Origin: Selaginella moellendorffii
Taxonomy: Eukaryota > Streptophyta > Lycopodiopsida > Selaginellales > Selaginellaceae
Length of the DNA stretch: 56,221 bases
NCBI RefSeq assembly: GCF_000143415.4
Contig: NW_003314303.1
Span: 1 to 56,221, forward strand
Direction: 5' to 3'
The translations under genes and the position numbers were made by a program. Shown here piece by piece: positions 10,491-22,628 of this stretch; position 1 is the first letter of the stretch, and every line of letters begins with the position of its first letter. The notes beneath the pieces are model-generated. The model searched no databases, was not told the DNA's origin, and was given only the letters and a program-made list of their open reading frames with translations.

Positions 10491-11082
10491 CCCCCCCCCC
10501 CCCTTGAGGAACACACGCTTTGGGCTTTCACCCCAAGCCTCCCTTAGTATCAAGAGTTAGTCTCTGGGACAAGCTCAAAACTTACTAAATATGGAATGTC
10601 CTTAGATTGCGAATTTGGATACGGGACGAACACCATTGTGTTCAGGCCGATCTCTGCATTCTGTAGATATGCCAAATGAGCAAATCTGGACACTTTCCAT
10701 AAATAGTATTTGGGACCGAAATGAGACTAACACAAAGGGCATGATAGCGAGGGTGTTTGGCAGATACGGTAAGCTATCATTCAGCGATATTGAGGGACCA
10801 ATCTCAATACGCGAGGGTTCTTGTCACTAGCTAGTGCAAGATATAACGAGACGGGAACTCCTTACCGGGCTAAGTATGCTTAGCTAATAACACGTAGGAA
10901 TTCCGTCCTTATGCTCGTCCGGTCTAAGTACACTCGAAATGCCCAGTTAACTCCACTAGCACAAGAGGGACTGATAAAGGGTCCAGCAATACCGACCTCC
11001 TGCCGTCGTGGCAGTAAGGTAAGAGTGTCCGTAAGGATTGGTCGACAGGTAACTTTCGATACCCGAAGTCACATTTGCGACA

Positions 11083-11095
11083 CTCTCCCCCCCTT
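11083..11095 (-). other. Polypurine tract of the LARD-like element
   Basis: On the minus strand AAGGGGGGGAGAG directly precedes the 3' LTR (TGTCGC...). This is the expected place and composition of the plus-strand primer for reverse transcription. Confidence 0.75.
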
Positions 11096-12521
11096 GGGAA
11101 GATCGACGTCCTCGTCGATGCACACTCGAGTCTAGAATACCGCCAAGGAAACAACTCCAGAAAAAGTTCACGGTACTCACACTATGTGAGAAATGCACCA
11201 ACTTAAATGAGTTAGGGGGAACCTCTTTGTCTAACGTGGATGCGCTACCAGCTCAGACACCTTCCGGCCGTCGCCGACAAGGAAATGACTAACGGAGTCA
11301 GCCACCCTTGCTGCTCTGGGTGTCACCCAGCTACAAAAGTGTGATATGCCCCTGCCTGCAAGGACATAGAGAGAGAAGCTAGAGGCCCCAACCCTCCTGA
11401 GCAAAGAAACCAAACCTGTCGGTAAGGTTTAGATAGACTACTGTCAACAGGCAGTTTAGAGTTGTTTACACGGTCACGCCCTTTCACGGAATAAAGAACA
11501 TCGACAGAGAGGCGGGTGATGTGACCAGTCGACAGTAGCTACCCCATGACTAGAGATTTCAACATGCACACGAAGTGCCGAAGCCAGTCTGCCTATACTG
11601 GCCCAAACTCAAAGATCAATATATAGACAATATCAAAGGCATAGACAATGATATCTTAGAGTCTTAATTATCAATGAATATATCTTAGATTAGAACACAA
11701 AAGTATTCCAAGTAAGTTATCATCCGATAAACTAGTATTTGAGTATAGGAACCACAAAGATCACTAACTTTGGAAAACATAGGATTCACCATCCAACAAA
11801 ATTCAATAGCAAGTAGATCATCAAGTAAACTCAATGATGAAACTTAACTACCGAAAATGGCAGATAGCATGCCAAACAACTCACAAAACACAACTCAAAG
11901 AACACAAAGTATCATTGACTAACAAGCACAATGCTCGCGAATGTATCACCCGAAGGAAATAACATCCTAATCTATGAGAACTAACTCGAGCAATAATCAA
12001 TAGAACAAAATGAATGTTGCAAAGCAAACAAACGTTTGTTCATATCAACCATTGCACTAGCCAATCCGGATAGATCCCAGCCAATAATACCAAGGAACTC
12101 AAGTTGCCTAAACAAGTGTTAGCAACATCCTATTAATGTCTCAAACCCAAGAGACCAATCCAGAGCAAACCACAAGAATATGTGATATTGCGAAAAGCCA
12201 TAAGCTATCAAAAAGAACAACTAACCATCATGAAAGATCATCAATTATCCCATCAATAAAGAGATGCATAATCATCGTTGAAGAAAGAATCTACCATCCC
12301 GAAGAACAGCAACTCATTCTAGATTAACGATAATCAAGCAAAACCTTTGACAAGGATAATCAATTATCCTAGATGATAGTCAATCATTACCAATGATTGC
12401 TATATGCAAAAGCCAACTTCAACATCGAAGCTAATGAGCCAAAATGCTTTCCCCCAACAACTTCTAACAAATGGAACAATGAGCACAAAACTCAAGGAAC
12501 CAAAAGCTCGAAGAAGCCTAT

Positions 12522-12716
12522 TGTAAGCAACCAAAGGGAATGACTCGAGAGACGATCCGTTAGGGTTCAAATATAGAGGGAAAGGGCCCATGAATAAGAG
12601 TGCACCCCCTTTTCCAATCGGTTAAGGGTCTTGGGATATTTGGAGTTAAGCGTCCTTGGGTTTGAATAATACTGGGCTGGGTGACCTCCCGGGAAGTCTA
12701 AACTTAGGAGCTTACA
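12522..12716 (+). repeat. 5' LTR of the TRIM
   Basis: 195 bp, TGTAAGC...GCTTACA. Differs from the 3' LTR at roughly six sites, including GAATGACT/GAACGACT and the last 20 bases. Confidence 0.92.
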
Positions 12717-12718
12717 TT

Positions 12719-12730
12719 TGGTATCAGAGG
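12719..12730 (+). other. TRIM primer binding site (tRNA-Met type)
   Basis: TGGTATCAGAGG lies two bases after the 5' LTR. It matches the usual plant tRNA-iMet primer site TGGTATCAGAGC except for the last base. Confidence 0.85.
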
Positions 12731-12921
12731 GGTCTCGGGTCCGACTCTGTTGGTTGGCTAGGGGAATCGCACCACATGTTGATTGACATCTGGCTGGTCC
12801 AGTTTGCTCCCGCTGGGCTCGACCCGAGGGGTAGGGTGTCAAGAGAGCGGGGCTCTCGGGAGAGCTGCGGCTCTCAGCTTCCGTTCACGAGGGCGTGAAC
12901 TTGCAGGGAAGCGTGGTGGAT

Positions 12922-13116
12922 TGTAAGCAACCAAAGGGAACGACTCGAGAGACGATCCGTTAGGGTTCAAATATAGAGGGAAAGGGCCCATGAATAAGAG
13001 TGCACCCCCTTTTCCAATCGGTTAAGGGTCTTGGGATATTTGGAGTTAAGCGTCCTTGGGTTTGAATAGTACTGGGCTGGGTGACCTCCCGGGAAGTCCA
13101 AACTCAGGCGTTTACA
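12922..13116 (+). repeat. 3' LTR of the TRIM
   Basis: 195 bp, TGTAAGC...GTTTACA, followed by the CCTAT duplication. Confidence 0.92.
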
Positions 13117-15720
13117 CCTATAGCCAAGTCTTTCCTACTAATGATCATGAGTCTCATAAAAGCTAACTTCAATGCTAAAGAAGAAATCATGATGCAACCC
13201 ACAATATTTTCCTCAACACATCCATAAGCTAAACTTCATAATGCCAAAGCTAATGAAGAGCATTTCTGCATCAATCCAAAAACTAAGTATAACGAAGTTA
13301 TGCTCAACAAGTGATCATCTAATCGAACCTCCATGAATCCATCAATAACATGACGTAATTCACATCGTAACAAACACAAGGGGAATCATCAATGATTGAT
13401 ATATTTCAACTAAAATCCCATAAGGATTCAAAATATTCCAACATCGATCACTAACTCTCCCACTTGTAGAGTTAGCATAGTCCACGACTGAATCACTTTT
13501 CAAGGACAAGCTTAAAGCTCAACCCTTACTAAACAAACTCATTGAGAACACAACTAACTCAACTTGCCACTCAGTTCATTTGAACGTCAACACAGTTGCT
13601 AACTAGCAAATACATGAATGCCAACAACACAAAGCTAAAGCCAAATCATCAACACTTTTCATCAAGACTAATGAAACTCAATATCAATCCTAAGGAAAGA
13701 CATTTCATTTCACTCAAGTCTCAATATCAACAATATCAATGACAAGGCATCACTTCAATGCCATCAACACCAGAACAAAGCTAGAAGAAAGCAAGAGTGA
13801 ATCACCACTCGGAGCTTTCCAGCAACCAAGCTAACCAAAGTCGAAGATACTATACTTAGTATCCGAGACCAATCCTTTAGCAAAACTCAGTGACAGATAA
13901 CATATCATCAAGGAGTGAATCACCATATCCAAGACTCAATGAAATCCAACACTATAGACCAAACGTAACCAAATGATATCGATAAAGGAATTGATATGCC
14001 AACATGGAAAAACCCATGCCAGCCTAATGACACGATCCTCCGCAACACCATCTAGTAAAGCAAGCCCATCACCGCTAAATCATCATCGAGCAAAGCAAGT
14101 GTCAAAAGTCCTTGACGAAGTCTACAAGTAATCACTGGTCGCAAAGCAACTAACAATCACTCCTCAACTTGCCTTCACAAGACCCAAACACCAATTCTTG
14201 TCATCAAGTTATATACTTGCCCAATATGAACATGATACCCCAGGTACGAGATAAAAGTTCATAGACAAGCACAAACTAAATGACCACTCAAATCCAACTC
14301 AACCGCAATAAGCTCACTAAAACATTTAACCACTAGCTCTGAGCATGCCTTTGAAGAGGCTAGCTATACAATCAACACTCAGTCGAAACTAAAGTGAAGA
14401 CCATAAGATGGACTCATATCGGTACACAACCTCCTTATAGACAAAGCTATAGTATGGGTACCAACATCTCAACCTCAAACAACTAAGTTGGACATCACCA
14501 TCCTCAGCCAAGGTGCAGGGCTACCAAGACTAAGTTAAGATCAGTGAGAGCTCACTACTCTCATAGAGTCTTAGCGAAATGCAAGGTGCAACCTACCACC
14601 GAGCATAATGCTACAAAAGAAAAGCACAAGGGTCACCTTTCTTAGAAAAGCGCAACGGCCACTTTTCTACACCAACTCCAGACTCTATCCAACTCAATTG
14701 CCTTAGCCCCAAAAGTCAGCATCCCTTTTGGGTTGCATCATATAAACTACCTACCAAGGTCTAAGTTAACCGAAGTCAACTCCAACCCCTTCACTAGTTT
14801 GTATTGGCCTTCGAAAATGAAATGGTTTTCGGACAAAATGATCAATAGATCAGCCATTGGAAAAGTCTAAGAAAATTTGTGGAAAATTTCCCATCCTAGA
14901 GAAAGAATGATTCTCAATCCAGGATTGCAAACTTTTCAAGACTCAACCAACTTCCTCCTACTAACAACTTCACATAGGTTCACCTCAACACAAATTCTCA
15001 TGACCCATAGTATGCTTAAGCCTCGAACATCTCTGCCCATCTAACTGATATCCAACACCGACATCCGCAAAATGCAAAGTGAACACCCAAGGCTTGATCA
15101 TGAAGACCACATCTTCGGATATCCATATTGCATTAACACTCTTCTTCAATCACCTTCAAGATTCAATGTGAAGTCAAAACACTAACAAGAAAAATGACAT
15201 GAAAAATCAAGGTCTAAGGAAAATTCCTCATCACTCGAAATAACAATGCCACTTCCACTAACACCAATGCTAGCAATGTCAATGCCTCAACTACACACCT
15301 TCTCCATCCAACAATCTACTCCAAGTGCTAACGGATCAACCGACAAGTCATAGCAAGTGAATGCTATAACCCTTTTCCAACACCAATGGGCAAACTCAAG
15401 GAAACAACTTATGGAACTACCGGAACCATCGATAGGCTTACATTAATCCTGCCAACTCAAAGTATAACTTCGAGTTGCTAATGTGCCTCACTCACGAACC
15501 CAAGCGTAAACTCTTGCTACTGGAACAACTCAATCCTTCTTATGAGCCCAAGAGCAAGCTCACATACTATGGTACAAAAGGTAACCAAATCCATACCCAA
15601 GGAACGATTGTGAAGCCTTTGCACCCAAACGTGTACCCACTCGGACCATCGTTTTCATCTCTGCGTATGCAACAAGACTAGTTGCCCAATCTCATTGAAT
15701 AGTACTCGCTGAGACTCATA

Positions 15721-15732
15721 CCTCTGATACCA
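15721..15732 (-). other. Primer binding site of the LARD-like element
   Basis: Reverse complement reads TGGTATCAGAGG, two bases inside the right LTR (…GCTACA|TT). It fixes the element's orientation as minus. Confidence 0.85.
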
Positions 15733-15734
15733 AA

Positions 15735-16878
15735 TGTAGCGCACGTGGTTTTGACCCTTTATCCTATGGTGATTTACCATAGGATAACACCACGAAGCGG
15801 AACCTAAACCCTCTTTGTGCCACGTGATAGATGCCACGTGTCCATGCCACGTGTCACATGCCACGTGTCCATAGGAACCCGAGGTTCAGGGCCTTGGGCC
15901 ACTGAATGAAGGAACAGTGCCAAACTCCCAAGTGTGAAGCTAAAGAGTGGTGGAACTGAACCACGGAGCAACTCCCGAGCATAAAGCCCAAGGAGCAAAG
16001 GGACAGGAGCTCGGAACAACTTGGAACAGTCCTAGAGTAACCAGCATCCCAATGCCAGGACCAGCACGCAAAACGGAGCCAAGTGGAGTCTGACGCTATT
16101 TCGGCATACCGGTGGCCTAACGTGAGGATATGGGTACTCCACCAGCTAGCATGGAATGGAACTTGGGCTTAGACCCAAGCCGGATGCAGAACAAGGACAG
16201 GCACGCAAGCGGGAGCTAGACTATGCCTCAGGTTGGTCGGCCATGCCCGACCTACCCACTATCCCTACTATACATTTGGAAACCCCCCCCCCCCCCCCCG
16301 TGAGGAACACACGCTTTGGGCTTTCACCCCAAGCCTCCCTTAGTATCAGGAGTTAGTCTCTGGGACAAGTTCAAAACTTACCAAATATGGAATGTCCTTA
16401 GATTGCGAATTTGGACACGGGACGAACACCATTGTGTTCAGACCAACCTCTACATTCCGTAGATATGCCAAATGAGCAAATCTGGACACTTTCCATAAAT
16501 AGCATTTGGGACCGAAATGAGACTAACACAAAGGGCATGATAGCGAGGGTGTTTGGCAGACACGGTAAGCTATCATTCAGCGATATTGAGGGACCAATCT
16601 CAATACGCGAGGGTTCTTGTCACTAGCCAGTGCAAGACATAACGAGACGGGAACTCCTTACCGGGCTAAGTATGCTTAGCTAATAACATGTAGGAATTCC
16701 GTCCTTATGCTCGTCCGGTCTAAGTACACTTGAAATGCCCAGTTAACTCCACTAGCACAAGAGGGACTGATAAAGGGTCCAGCAATACCGACCTCCTGCC
16801 GTCGTGGCAGTAAGGTAAGAGTGTCTGTAAAGACTGGTCGACAGGTAACTTTCGATACCCAAAGTCACATTCGTGACA
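15735..16878 (-). repeat. 5' LTR of the LARD-like element
   Basis: 1,144 bp, plus-strand start TGTAGCGCACGTGG and end ATTCGTGACA. It is the uninterrupted counterpart of 9034-11082 and holds the intact poly-C tract and the empty site of the solo LTR. Confidence 0.9.
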
Positions 16879-16883
16879 TTTAT

Positions 16884-17842
16884 GAACAAAAATGCACCAT
16901 TTTTTCCAATTGGTTAAGGGTTATTAGGTGGTTAATCAATCATTGCTCCACCAGAAATGTCGCCATAGTTTTATATTATATTGTTTAAGCCATGATTTTA
17001 CATTAAGCCAAATGAAGCATATGTCAAGATAATGTGTAGCAAAGTGTATATCATGCTAGTAATCATTAATGAAGTTCCTTTGCCACTATTGCCAAAGCAC
17101 AAGAGTAACAACATCACTATTGCTATATAGGCTTTGGAGGATGTGCATGATAATGACAAAAATGGCACATTAAGGTCTTACCTAATACATACTATATAAA
17201 TGTATAGTTCTTTGGATAGTAAAAAATGGAGAAGACAAGGTTTATAACTAAATTGTTTTTGAGCATTTTAAATAGGCAACCTTGCCATAGTGCAGTAAGA
17301 ATATGTAGAATGTAAATTACAAGATGTTGTTAAAAAGTAGCAAGTAGTTGCAACCTTGAGATGACATTTATTTCTAAGACCATCTTCGAGGGGACAATCA
17401 CAAAAACTTACTATGGCACTAGATTGTGAATTTAGATGTGGGAATAACATTAAGACAATCTCTAGATTCTGTAAATATACTTATTAGCAAATGTAGACAC
17501 TTTCCATAAACAATTAATGGGATTAAATGGGATTAACACATGAGACATAATAGTGAGGGTGTTTAATGGATACAATAAATTATCTATAAGTGATTAAATT
17601 TTTCATTTTACTTTAATCACTTAACCACAGCCTTAACCATTTGGAGGAGTCTCACTCACAACCTTTATAAGTCTTTATCTTTACTTGGGGTATTTCCTAT
17701 CTCCCATATGTGATCTCAAAACCATACGACTTTTGTAGGGTAAAATTGATGAAGAGGTAAATATTTTATCTTGTATATCATTCCATGCAGAGCAAAAGAA
17801 AAAAGCTTAGGCGAAATGGAGTTATGCCTAAGTTTAGGCATT
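16884..17842. other. Decayed repeats: TRIM LTR end and an old LARD-type LTR
   Basis: 16884-16921 is the continuation of the TRIM LTR split by the element to the left. 17404-17600 is a very decayed copy of the LARD-type LTR; for example AAATGTAGACACTTTCCATA and the AGTGAGGGTGTTT stretch correspond to 16478-16555. The rest is AT-rich with nothing recognised. Confidence 0.55.
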
Positions 17843-18375
17843 TGTTAGGAATCCCTCAATTCTTGCCACATTCCTGATTCTCACCGGATTTCTGACCTGC
17901 AAACCATATTCTTGACTCTCAAGACACTTCCCTCTGATTTCCTTTCCCTATCATTGCCATCATTAATCCTATCACTTATCATCTTGCACTTCCCTCCTCA
18001 TATCAAATTCCTTTCTCCTTGAGCCTTATATTCCTAGTCCTATTCCAAATCGGGTCATTCTTCCGCCTCCACCAGTGCAACTCGAGGATGGGTCTAAGTA
18101 CGAGCTTTAGGACATCCTTGATTCCAAGATCTCACGGTCTAAACTCTACTATCTGGTAGACTGGAAGGGTTACAGACCCTAAGGAACACACTTGGGGAAC
18201 TTGTGGACAACTTGATTCATTCTCTTGACCTTGTTTAGGACTTCCACCGCTGCTATCCTTCTCGTCTCAGTTCTCATTCTTTTTATTCTCCATCTCCCGT
18301 CCCTCAACGCCCATCTCATCCTCCTCTTCGTTCTTATTCACATCCTCGTTCCATTTGTTCTTGAGGAGGGGGTGC
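17843..18375 (+). mobile_element. Fused LTR start and 3' interior of a first chromovirus unit
   Basis: 17843-~17940 follows the first ~110 bp of the LTR (TGTTAGGAATCCC…) with gaps. At CTCTGATTTCC it switches to sequence equal to 23058 onward (CTTTCCCTATCATTGCCATC) and continues, with some deletions, to the purine tract at 18363-18372. Confidence 0.75.
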
Positions 18376-18739
18376 TATCAGGAATCCCCTAATTCTTGCC
18401 ACATTCCTAACTTTCGCTGGATTCCTGACCCATAGACCACATTCCTGACTCTCGAGACACTTCCCTATTCCTAACTCTCTGATTTCCCGTACAATTCTTG
18501 ATTTTCAAACCATATTCCTGATGATGACGTGGTGCCTCCTCGACCTCAACTATATTTAGGCCATCCTCAATCCAAGAGTGGTGGAGTTTCATCAACCTCT
18601 AGTATATATAGGTTAGCCTTGTTCCATTTCTCCACAATCTAAATCAACGCTAGTTTAAGGCTTTTTCTTCGTCTCCACTAGCTTTTCTCTTTATCTTCTG
18701 CATTTCTCTTTGTCTCTGATCTTGTTGAGGATCTTGACA
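18376..18739 (+). repeat. Chromovirus LTR (5' of the main unit)
   Basis: 364 bp, TATCAGGAATCC…CTTGACA; the first TG is mutated to TA. It includes a TATA-like CTAGTATATATAGG (about 18600) that should be the element's promoter. Confidence 0.85.
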
Positions 18740-18833
18740 GTTTGATTCAGATTGTGCTTTTTTCTTTTGCTTTTGCTCATTTTGATTGTTTGATTGCCTT
18801 TGCCTTTTTCCCCCTTTTCTTTCTTCTTTGCCG

Positions 18834-19735
18834 ATGGAGTCTCCAAGCCGTCCTAATTCCTTCAGCGAAGTCCTTACAAAAATCTAGTATGAGAATACCA
18901 AATTGAAGGTAGCCCTTCTTCACATGAAACAGGAGTTTGCTTCACTTTTGGCTCAAGGATCAAGTAGAGTTTCTAAACTGAAGATGAGTTTCCCGGTGAA
19001 GTTCTCAGGAAAGCGTTTGGAGCTTTGCAGATTCCTGAATTAGATGGAGCTAATCTTCACACTTCAACATTGGCAATACCCCACTCCCGAGTCTCAAATC
19101 GACACGATCGGGAAGGTGCAGTTTTGTCATGGTTTTCTCCTCTCATGGAGAAGAGCATGAAAGGGGTCATGGTTTTGGAGCTTATAGATCTTCAGTTGTT
19201 CAAAGAGAAGCTCGAAGCATGTTTTGGGTTGCCACCACAAAGATAAGACGTCTTTCTCAGGGGTCTCGTCTTACCTTGATTTATGTTATGGAGTTCCAAC
19301 TCCTTGCCTTGGACACTTAGTGGGATGAGCTGGCCCTGATTGAACAATTTTGTTTTAGCCTCAACAATTGTGTCAAGGATTTTTTGCTCACCATGGAGGA
19401 TCTCACGAATTTTTCAGACACCATCAACAAAGCTATAATAATTTCTTTGAATATTGTCAGGAAAGTCATTGTGCCGCCGTTTTCCCGTCCAAGACTCAAG
19501 AATCCCAGCTTGAGTCTTTGGGGCATACTCTTGACCTATTGCTTCGGTCCCGATAGATATTTCTGGTACTCCTCGACTCATCAAAGGGAAGCTGAGTCCT
19601 GCTGAGAAGGAACATCAAGTATCTCAGAATCTTTGCCTCTACTGTGTTGATCATAATCACAGAGCAGCTGTGCGTCCCAAGAAGCCTCCCCAACTGCTCA
19701 AGTTCACTCTGCCTCAAAGTCCACCTCTGTTGTAG
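18834..19735 (+). pseudogene. Chromovirus gag remnant
   Basis: Starts ATGGAGTCTCCAAGC and runs with several stops and frame changes. Recognisable parts are a capsid-like stretch around 19080-19260 (ALSWFSPLMEKSMKG-like in one frame) and a zinc-knuckle-like LCLYCVDHNHRA near 19630. The first stop (after LTKI, 18882) is a TAG where Gln would be expected. Gag would package the element RNA. Confidence 0.65.
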
Positions 19736-19776
19736 TTAGGAAATAACCTTGTCTAAACAAAGTAGGAGCTGTCTAT

Positions 19777-20121
19777 TTGGACTCCCCGAATAAAAATCAT
19801 TTTTCTTCCTTATCAAGCTCCTCACCACTTTTCATCAAAGCCACCACCAATTCTTGCAACTTCTGCATCCCATGTCTCTTTTTTTTCACCGGACAATCAG
19901 GACTCAAGGCTTTGGCACTATTGGACTCGGGTGCAACTTCTTGCTTCATGGACATGGACTTTGCTGCCCAACATCACGTTCCTCTTTCTCCTACCATATG
20001 GGATCTAAGGGTTGAAGGCATTGGCAGGGATTTTGTGTCTCCATCTTCTGCACTTAGGGAAACGTTGCTCGTTCCAGTACACATCAGTCCACTGTCACCG
20101 ATATCTCCTTCAACATCATAA
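19777..20121 (+). pseudogene. Chromovirus aspartic protease remnant
   Basis: The frame contains ALLDSGATSCFMDMDFA, the retropepsin active-site motif DSGA with its flanking strand, so the catalytic Asp is kept. The protease domain is isolated from the gag and RT frames by stops. Known role: processing of the gag-pol polyprotein. Confidence 0.8.
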
Positions 20122-20654
20122 ACAATAAGTCCTCCTCTATGGTGCTCAACCTTCCTTGGTTCCAACTACACCAGCCTCAGATTTGTTGGAAGGAATTACA
20201 GCTCATCTCTCCCATGTCTTCCCCTGTTGTTCATCGAGTCCAAATTAGGTAAAGTTCCTTAAATTCAAATCAAGGTTCTGTTCCTGACTCTACAAAGTTT
20301 TCACCCTCTTTGCTTTCTATCCCTCAATCTTTTTTTCTCTCTCTTCCATCTTACATTGGATAGTATCCCTGTCCCATCATTCCATTCAGTCATATGCCTC
20401 CTCCTATCTCCACAATCACTATGAAAGAACTCCTTCACGAAGAAAATGTTTTCCGTTTTGCTTTGCATGTTTCTCCTGTTAGTCTTCTTGAGAAGTATCA
20501 TGATTTTGGGGATGTGTTTGACAAGAAAAAAACTAGTGTACTGCCTATTCATTAGCTTTATAACTGTCCCATTGATTTATAGGAAGGAGCATCACCTCCG
20601 TGGGGGCCTATCTACGGGTTATCCCTATCTGAGCTTAAGGCCCTCAAAGAGTAC

Positions 20655-21824
20655 GTGGATAAGAACCTTGCATCGGGGTACATTCAGCATTCGCAGTCCC
20701 CGATTGGAGCACCTGTCTTTATCAAAAAGAAAGATGGGAGTTTGCAGCTAGTCATCAACTACCGAGGTTTGAACAAGGTGACTGTTCAGTACCGTTATCC
20801 GCTACCCCTGATCTTGGACCTGTTGGAATGCCTCGGCAGTGCCTGCTTCTTCACCAAGATTGACCTCCATGGAGCATACAACCTGATCCGGATCCGGCCT
20901 GGTGATGAATGGAAGACTGCGTTCTAAACCCGCTATGGCCACCTCGAGTACACTGTCATGCCGTTTGGCTTGACAAATGCTCCAATAATTTTCCAACACA
21001 TGGCAAACAACATCTTTCGAGAGTTTCTTGATTAGATAATGATCGTCTACCTCGATGACATCCTCATCTACTCAAAAACTCAGGAGGAGCATGACGAGCA
21101 TGTGCACAAGGTTTTGGTGAAGCTGTGGGAATATGGCCTTTATGCGAAGCTTGAGAAATGTTCTTTCGAATAAGAGTTTGTGGAGTTCCTTGGGTACATT
21201 GTCACTCCTAAGGGTATCACGATGGATCCTGCCAAAGTCCAGACAATTCTCGAATGGGAGCTTCCACAATCAATGTCGGACGTTCAGGTTTTCCATGGCT
21301 TCGCTAACTTCTACCGTAAATTCATTGATCACTACTCCGACATTGTTCTTCCTCTCACATATCTCACTCATAAGGATGTTCCCTTCTCTTGGTTTGCTGC
21401 TACCTAGCAAGCCTTCGACACACTCAAGGTAGCCTTTAGTTTTGCTCCTGTCTTGATCCATGCTGATCCCTCACAACCTTTCTTCATCGAGGCGGATGCC
21501 TCCAACTTTGCCATCGGTGTTGTGCTGTCTCAACTTGGAGCAGATCAGAAATTTCATCCGGTCACTTTCCATTCTCAGAAATTCCAGCCTGCAAAGATCA
21601 ATTACAAAATCCACGACAAAGAGCTCCTTGCCATCGTGGATTCCTTTGGAAAGTGGCATCGTTTCTTGGAGGGGGTGAGCCGGATAGATCACAAAAATCT
21701 CAAGTACTTTGCCACTTCCTTAGTTTTGAGCCATTGTCAAGCAAGGTGGGCACAATTCTTGAGTCGGTTTGACTTTGTTATCAAGTACAGACCTGGAAAG
21801 CTTCAAGGACCCAGGATAACCTAA
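20655..21824 (+). pseudogene. Chromovirus reverse transcriptase and RNase H, interrupted by stops
   Basis: One frame shows, in order, [15 protein letters not shown], the KIDLHGAYN motif, MPFGLTNAP, the catalytic YLDDILIYS (near 21050), EFLGYIV, and RNase H starting FFIEADASNFAIGVVLSQ with the KNYKIHDKELLAI-like middle. Four stops interrupt this frame (near 20925, 21034, 21171 and 21405). All are TAA or TAG at places where family members usually have Gln. A frame change follows near 21690. The core catalytic motifs are otherwise kept. Confidence 0.9.
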
Positions 21825-22089
21825 TCCTGTCGATTGAAGGCAAGATTACCAGGCCTGAGACTGAGATAAGAGCGCCTTGAAAAAGCATCAGGAAGGCTAA
21901 TCGGCTTCAAGTTATGGCAATTTCCCTAGTCCCTCAGGACCCCTCCTTGATGGACGTGATAAAAAACAATCTTCAATCCAATGACCTCGCCAGCGACATT
22001 TCCCCCCATCTTCAGGTTGGACACACAATGACTCCCAACTGTCGGCGATTTGACGAGTTCGAGTTCTTAGAAGGCTTGTTGTACTAAGG

Positions 22090-22628
22090 AGCAGCTTTAT
22101 GTTCATGAAGGTGATACTCGAAGGTTGGTCTTGATGGCGTGCCAGGATAGTCCGACTGCTGGTCACTTCGGCATTACGAAAACCTATGAGTTGGTTGTAT
22201 AGGACTTTTGGTGGCCTCACATAAACGACTACATCAAAGCTTTTGTTACGTTCTATGACACTTGCACCTAGAATAAGGTACCTCGCCACCTTCCTTTAAG
22301 TTTGTTTTGTTCCCTCTTAGTCCCTTCAAGTCCTTGGGAATCCATCTCCATGGATTTCTTGAGTGATCTTCCAAGTTCTAGAGGCTTCAACAACATTTTA
22401 GTCATGGTGGATTGCTTCACAAAGATGGCGCACTTCCTGCCATGTACCAAGGAGTTTTCGAGTGAGGACATGGCAATACTGGTATTCAGGGAGATTTTCC
22501 GACTTCATGGGATTCTTGCAAATGTGGTTTTGGATTGGGGACCTCAGTTCATCTCTCATTTCTGGCAACAGTTCTTGCAGTTGCTTAGAGTGAAGGCCAA
22601 CCTCTCTTCGGTATCATCCTCAAACTAA
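22090..22628 (+). pseudogene. Chromovirus integrase remnant
   Basis: Recognisable are the HHCC zinc-binding part (AGHFGITKTYELV, then DFWWPHINDYI and the CT*N region), and the catalytic core start SISMDFLSDLPSSRGFNNIL with VMVDCFTKMAHFLPC. The later VVLDWGPQF corresponds to the 'SDRGPQF' motif with Ser-Asp-Arg changed. Stops after LVV and CT lie where Gln is usual. Beyond 22628 the frame breaks repeatedly to about 23050. Confidence 0.85.

Larger units (their letters stand above)
9034..11082 (-). repeat. 3' LTR of the LARD-like element (interrupted)
   Basis: Starts TGTAGCGCGCGTGG and ends TTTGCGACA. It matches the right LTR over 9034-9540 and 10266-11082. Between these lies a 725-bp solo LTR with its own target duplication, and a sequence gap falls in its poly-C tract. 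Multiple CCACGTG-type motifs (9120-9155) occur near its plus-strand start. Confidence 0.88.
12517..13121 (+). mobile_element. TRIM (595-bp miniature LTR retrotransposon), TSD CCTAT
   Basis: Two 195-bp LTRs (12522-12716 and 12922-13116) start TGTAAGCAACC and end TTACA, differing at only a handful of positions. They enclose a 205-bp interior with a primer binding site right after the first LTR (TGGTATCAGAG, 12719-12729, complementary to initiator tRNA-Met) and a purine-rich stretch before the second (GCAGGGAAGCGTGGTGGA). The target duplication CCTAT is at 12517-12521 and 13117-13121. No coding capacity. Complete and fairly young. Confidence 0.93.
11096..15720 (-). other. Internal region of the LARD-like element, no coding capacity seen
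   Basis: About 4.6 kb that is A/C-rich on the plus strand and T/G-rich on the element strand. The longest open frames are below 95 codons and show no retroviral motif. Apart from the nested TRIM at 12522-13116 I see no gene, RNA gene or array. The sequence is too uniform in composition to be simple gag-pol decay. Confidence 0.6.
9029..16883 (-). mobile_element. Large non-coding LTR retrotransposon (LARD-like), complete, TSD TTTAT
   Basis: Two related LTRs (9034-11082 and 15735-16878) begin TG and end CA on the plus strand and are flanked by the 5-bp duplication TTTAT (9029-9033, 16879-16883). A primer binding site on the minus strand abuts the right LTR, and a purine tract abuts the left LTR, so the element reads right to left. 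The 4.65-kb interior has no long ORF on either strand and no gag or pol motif. That is the definition of a LARD, which must be moved by proteins of another element. It is inserted into an older TRIM copy and contains a younger TRIM and a solo LTR. Confidence 0.88.

Noticed and set aside
10056-10560. ORFs of 80-165 codons on both strands
   Set aside because: They are created by the run of N flanked by poly-C, not real coding sequence.
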